NCBI GenBank assembly: GCA_035623255.1 | Contig: DASPTU010000110.1 | Location: forward strand, 1 to 64,000 | Direction: 5' to 3' | DNA length: 64,000 nt | Source: JAFAGX01 sp035623255 | Lineage (GTDB): Bacteria > Acidobacteriota > Terriglobia > Terriglobales > Acidobacteriaceae | Shown: positions 60,747 through 64,000 of the stretch, piece by piece | Numbering within the stretch: position 1 is the first letter of the stretch | Layout: every line of letters starts with the position of its first letter | Made by a program: the position numbers and the translations under genes | Notes under the pieces: generated by a model | What the model was told of the DNA's origin: nothing | Seen by the model: only the letters and a program-made list of their open reading frames with translations | Databases searched by the model: none

Positions 60747-61799
60747 ATGCCAAACAAGATTCCGGTTGGAATTCTCGGCGCGACTGGTGTCGTCGGGCAG
60801 CGCTTTGTGCAGATGCTCGAGCATCATCCCTGGTTTGAAGTTGCCTGGCTGGCCGCCTCAGATCGGTCGGAGGGACGAAGGTACGGCGAAGCCGTCCGCT
60901 GGCGGATGAAGACTCCACTGCCGCCCCAGGTTGGCAACACGCGGGTTTCGCCGGCGATTCCGGACGGCGCTCCCAAGGTCATCTTCGCCGCCCTGGATGC
61001 CTCGATCGCCGCCGAACTGGAGCCGCGTTTTGCTAAAGCCGGCTGTGCCGTGGTCTCGAACTCCAGTGCCCTTCGCATGCAGAAAGATGTGCCGCTCGTC
61101 ATTCCCGAGGTCAACGCCGAACACATTAAGCTGCTCGAGTGTCAGTCCTGGCGTCGGGAATCGCGCGGTTTCGTGGTCACGAATCCTAACTGCTCGGCCA
61201 TCGGCCTGGTCATGGCGCTCGCTCCATTGCAGCAGAAGTTTGGCATCGACACGGTGATGGTCGTCACCATGCAAGCGGTTAGTGGCGCAGGATATCCCGG
61301 CGTAGCATCGCTCGACATCCTAGGCAATGTCATTCCCTACATCGCCAAGGAAGAAGAGAAGATGGAAGAGGAAACCCTGAAGTTGCTGGGCAGGCTGGAT
61401 GGCTCAAAAATCGTCTCCGCCGATTTCGGTATGAGCGCCCAGTGCAACCGAGTCGCAGTCGAAGACGGACACACCGAGTCAGTGTCAGTCAAGCTAAGGA
61501 AGATAGCAGCCACCGAAGAGATTATCGCGAGTTGGGATGAATTTCGCAGCGTTCCTCAAGAACTGAGGCTCCCAAGCGCTCCTGCGAAGCCGCTACAATA
61601 CCTCACCTCCGCAGACCGCCCACAGCCCCGCTTCGATGTGGATGCCGGCGTTGGCATGACCGCAACCGTTGGCCGCTTACGCCCTTGCAGCGTTCTGGAT
61701 TGGAAATTCACCGTACTATCCCACAACACTATTCGCGGTGCCGCGGGGGCGGCTCTGCTCAACGCCGAATTGCTCAAAGTACAGGGGTATCTCGATTGA
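60747..61799 (+). CDS. asd: Aspartate-semialdehyde dehydrogenase
   Basis: A 350-residue NADPH-dependent dehydrogenase. Rossmann motif GILGATGVVGQRF, catalytic Cys in NPNCSAIGLVMA, and SGAGYPG. The form resembles the archaeal/fungal-like branch of Asd rather than the E. coli type. A -10-like TATAAA (60729-60734) lies only 12 bases before the ATG, so the mRNA leader may be very short. First gene of the asd-lysC-dapB set for lysine, threonine and cell-wall diaminopimelate. Confidence 0.94.
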   Translation: MPNKIPVGILGATGVVGQRFVQMLEHHPWFEVAWLAASDRSEGRRYGEAVRWRMKTPLPPQVGNTRVSPAIPDGAPKVIFAALDASIAAELEPRFAKAGCAVVSNSSALRMQKDVPLVIPEVNAEHIKLLECQSWRRESRGFVVTNPNCSAIGLVMALAPLQQKFGIDTVMVVTMQAVSGAGYPGVASLDILGNVIPYIAKEEEKMEEETLKLLGRLDGSKIVSADFGMSAQCNRVAVEDGHTESVSVKLRKIAATEEIIASWDEFRSVPQELRLPSAPAKPLQYLTSADRPQPRFDVDAGVGMTATVGRLRPCSVLDWKFTVLSHNTIRGAAGAALLNAELLKVQGYLD

Positions 61800-61830
61800 C
61801 TTCCGCCAGCTGCACGCGTTGGGGCGCCCC

Positions 61831-63204
61831 ATGATCGTAATGAAATTTGGCGGCACCTCAGTACAGGACGCCGAAGCCATCGACCGTGCAGCTTTTATCG
61901 TCAAGAACCGTCTGGCGCAGAAACCGGTCGTCATTGTCAGTGCCATGGCCAAGGTCACCGACCAACTGCTGGCTATGGCTCGTGCGGCCGGCGCCGGAGA
62001 TCGCAAAGCAGCGTTGAAGCATTCCCGGGCGCTGCGCGAACGACATTACAACACCGCCGGAGAATTGCTTGGTACTGCGTTATTTACGCAATTTCACAGC
62101 GACTTAGGGGTGGAGTTTGAAGCTTTAGATGAACTACTGCGCGGCATCGCGGCCGTCGGAGAATTGACCCCTCGCACCACCGATCACGTCGCTGCCTTTG
62201 GAGAAGTCCTGTCCAGCAGAATTGTGAAGGCCGCCTTCGCTGCCCGCGGCATCGAAGCTGAGCTGGTTGATTCACGCAAGTGTATCGTGACCGATGCCAT
62301 ACACATGCGCGCCGCTCCGCTAATGCAGGAAACTCGCGAACGGTTGCAGGCAAAAGTTCAACCATTCGTCGCAGATGGGTGTGTGCCGGTGATGGGTGGG
62401 TTTATTGGCGCCACTAAGTCCGGAGTCACCACCACCATCGGACGGGGCGGATCGGACTATTCCGCTGCGATCATCGGAGCCGAACTCGGCGCCGAGCGCA
62501 TAGAAATCTGGACCGACGTGGACGGCATGATGACCACAGATCCGAACCTGTGCCCTGAAGCCCGCCGCATCAAAGTTATCAGCTTCGATGAAGCCGCCGA
62601 GCTGGCATACTTCGGAGCGAAAGTGTTACACCCCGCTACAGTGCTGCCGGCTATCCAGAAGAATATTCCTGTTTACATCCTGAACTCGCGCAACCCGAAA
62701 TGCGAAGGCACGCGCATCGCGGCCCGCGTGCCCCAGTGCCGCAACTTCTTCAAAGCCATCGCCGCAAAGAAAAAGATCACAATCATTGATGTTGCGGCTC
62801 CCCGCATGCTCCTGGCGCATGGTTTTATGCGTTCCATCTTCGAGGCTTTCGATCGCCATGGCGTTTCTGTCGACGTTGTGTCGACCTCCGAGGTGAGCGT
62901 GTCGCTGACCGTGGATTCGAACGAGGCCATTCCCGCTCTGGCCGCGGATCTTGCCAAATTAGCCGATGTCAAATACGAAGGCCGCAAAGCAATTGTCTGC
63001 GTTGTGGGGGAAAACTTGCGGGAGACTCCCGGCATTGCTGCGCGTGTCTTCGGAGAACTGGGCGATACGAAAATCCGCATGATTTCCCAGGGGGCATCGG
63101 AAATCAATCTGACATTTGTCGTTGAGGAGGACGAAGTTCCGCAGGTGATCCGGCGGTTGCACGCGGCATTTTTTTCGGAGCTTGACCCGGAGATTTTCGC
63201 GTGA
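61831..63204 (+). CDS. lysC: Aspartate kinase
   Basis: A 457-residue monofunctional aspartokinase. Catalytic domain with MKFGGTSVQDAEAI, TTIGRGGSDYSA and DVDGMMTTDP. The C-terminal 130 residues are two ACT domains (ending VVEEDEVPQVIRRLHAAFF) for feedback inhibition by lysine or threonine. ATG 61831 is used: an open frame from inside asd does not align with the family. The 31-base gap after asd makes one operon likely. Confidence 0.95.
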   Translation: MIVMKFGGTSVQDAEAIDRAAFIVKNRLAQKPVVIVSAMAKVTDQLLAMARAAGAGDRKAALKHSRALRERHYNTAGELLGTALFTQFHSDLGVEFEALDELLRGIAAVGELTPRTTDHVAAFGEVLSSRIVKAAFAARGIEAELVDSRKCIVTDAIHMRAAPLMQETRERLQAKVQPFVADGCVPVMGGFIGATKSGVTTTIGRGGSDYSAAIIGAELGAERIEIWTDVDGMMTTDPNLCPEARRIKVISFDEAAELAYFGAKVLHPATVLPAIQKNIPVYILNSRNPKCEGTRIAARVPQCRNFFKAIAAKKKITIIDVAAPRMLLAHGFMRSIFEAFDRHGVSVDVVSTSEVSVSLTVDSNEAIPALAADLAKLADVKYEGRKAIVCVVGENLRETPGIAARVFGELGDTKIRMISQGASEINLTFVVEEDEVPQVIRRLHAAFFSELDPEIFA

Positions 63205-63248
63205 CGCCGCAGCGTGCGTGTCTTTCAAGGCTGGTTTAGAGATTGGGT

Positions 63249-63929
63249 ATGAGATTGCTCGTTCTGGGTCGTGGTAAGACAGGATCATTGGTCGCTGAGG
63301 TTGCGCGCGAGCATGGCCACGAAGTCGTCGTGCTCAGCGCCGCAGACAATCCTGACGCGTCCGGGCTTACCTCTGGAATGCTCTCTCGTATTGATGTTGC
63401 GATCGATTTCACCACGCCGAAGGCGGTGGTGCAAAACATCGAGGCTTGTGTCGCCGCCGGCAGAAACATGGTCGTTGGCACGACCGGTTGGTACCACGAA
63501 CTTCCGCGTATCCGGAAACTGGTTGAAAAGAGTGGCACCGCATTGCTTTACGGCGCTAACTTCTCGATCGGGGTCAACCTGTTCTTTGAAATCGCGCGCG
63601 GTGCAGCAGCCGCTCTTCGCCAGGGGTATTTCGGACAAATTTTCGAACGTCACCACGCGCATAAGAAAGACGCGCCCTCCGGCACGGCCCTGGCGCTGCA
63701 ACGCCTGATCCAGACTGCGACGGGAACTAAACTGGAAGTGACTTCTTTTCGAGAGGGTGATGTGGTTGGCATGCACGAACTGATTTTCGATTCGTCCGTC
63801 GACACCATCTACCTCTGCCATGATGCCAAGTCCCGTCGCGGCTTTGCCGAAGGTGCAGTGCGCGGAGCCGAGTGGTTGCCAGGGAAAAAGGGATTATTTG
63901 ATTTCAGTGAGGTCGCCGCCTCGTTGTAA
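63249..63929 (+). CDS. dapB: 4-hydroxy-tetrahydrodipicolinate reductase
   Basis: A 226-residue NAD(P)H-dependent reductase for lysine and diaminopimelate synthesis. N-terminal VLGRGKTGSLV (dinucleotide binding), GTTGWY, and the catalytic HHAHKKDAPSGTA (His-His and Lys near 140). It is shorter than E. coli DapB (273) because the early NAD loop is compact. ATG 63249 is preferred over a TTG two codons upstream. It follows lysC by 44 bases in the lysine cluster. dapA is not present within the window. Confidence 0.93.
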   Translation: MRLLVLGRGKTGSLVAEVAREHGHEVVVLSAADNPDASGLTSGMLSRIDVAIDFTTPKAVVQNIEACVAAGRNMVVGTTGWYHELPRIRKLVEKSGTALLYGANFSIGVNLFFEIARGAAAALRQGYFGQIFERHHAHKKDAPSGTALALQRLIQTATGTKLEVTSFREGDVVGMHELIFDSSVDTIYLCHDAKSRRGFAEGAVRGAEWLPGKKGLFDFSEVAASL

Positions 63930-64000
63930 CTCGTCTTCAGCCCGAGGGCGGTCTCCGACAAACAGCCGATAAATCCACAACACAGAAGTTTAGGTGGAGT

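Noticed and set aside
61669..61830. N-terminal extension of aspartate kinase
   Set aside because: The 54 extra codons overlap asd and do not resemble the family, which begins at MKFGGTSV.
1..64000. CRISPR arrays, prophage or insertion sequences
   Set aside because: No regularly spaced repeats, phage structural genes or transposase text was seen; only short non-coding repeats are present.

Overview
The window looks like chromosomal DNA of an Acidobacteriota (Acidobacteria) bacterium, probably close to the Koribacter/Terriglobia lineages. This is inferred from family content: a serine/threonine kinase with a C-terminal sensor/tetratricopeptide half, a VWFA-domain secreted protein, glycine-rich TonB, HpnB of hopanoid metabolism, DUF4097 and recombinase-like small proteins, and short intergenic elements bounded by GTCATCC/GGATGAC. 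No phage, transposase, CRISPR array or rRNA was seen. Most genes are ordinary housekeeping genes with moderately high GC.

Layout. 1-2334 (-): N-terminal 778 codons of a kinase running off the left edge. 2473-5785 (-): a Tat-exported molybdenum hydroxylase (catalytic subunit, 2Fe-2S subunit, diheme cytochrome c). 6090-6680 (-): unknown protein. 6731-20231 (+): a large respiratory complex I operon, nuoACDEFGHJKLMN, with its own promoter; nuoB and nuoI are missing. 20240-21873 (-): ABC transporter pair. 21934-22148 (+): a 55-residue Flp-type pilin with a good promoter. 22374-24612 (-): VWFA protein and hpnB. 24742-29417 (+): helical protein, gap, pgk, a macro-domain protein and tpiA. 29444-30597: divergent SnoaL-like and TetR genes sharing a perfect operator. 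30705-31141 (+): tRNA-Leu(GAG) and secG. 31254-33005: convergent GNAT and tonB genes; the tonB terminator lies inside the GNAT coding end. 33350-36826 (+): ileS and lspA. 36939-37430 (-): VOC protein. 37709-42480 (+): M28 peptidase, TerC, aroB, menG, DUF1328. 42577-46655 (-): small proteins, an unknown secreted protein, and tatB-tatC-M28 peptidase. 46940-50288 (+): membrane protein, S41 peptidase, prepilin peptidase. 50361-53349: TPR protein, unknown secreted protein, CBS protein and a broken outer-membrane beta-barrel gene. 53454-59582 (+): MFS transporter, ECF sigma factor/anti-sigma/DUF4097, aroK, unknown secreted protein, AI-2E-type permease. 59633-60649 (-): galT. 60747-63929 (+): asd-lysC-dapB for lysine/threonine synthesis.

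How parts work together. Complex I would feed the menaquinone pool, to which menG contributes; aroB and aroK feed chorismate, the precursor of menaquinone. TatB/TatC would export the Mo-hydroxylase, whose 2Fe-2S subunit has no signal of its own. The pilin needs a type IV prepilin peptidase, and one is encoded 28 kb away. The central-carbon genes gap, pgk and tpiA lie together. The points most worth a second look are the incomplete nuo operon, the orphan pilin, the terminator that encodes a protein tail, altered signature motifs in IleS, a likely leaderless kinase mRNA, and the decayed beta-barrel gene that kept its terminator.

Limits: all family calls are from reading the translated sequence; no database search was run.
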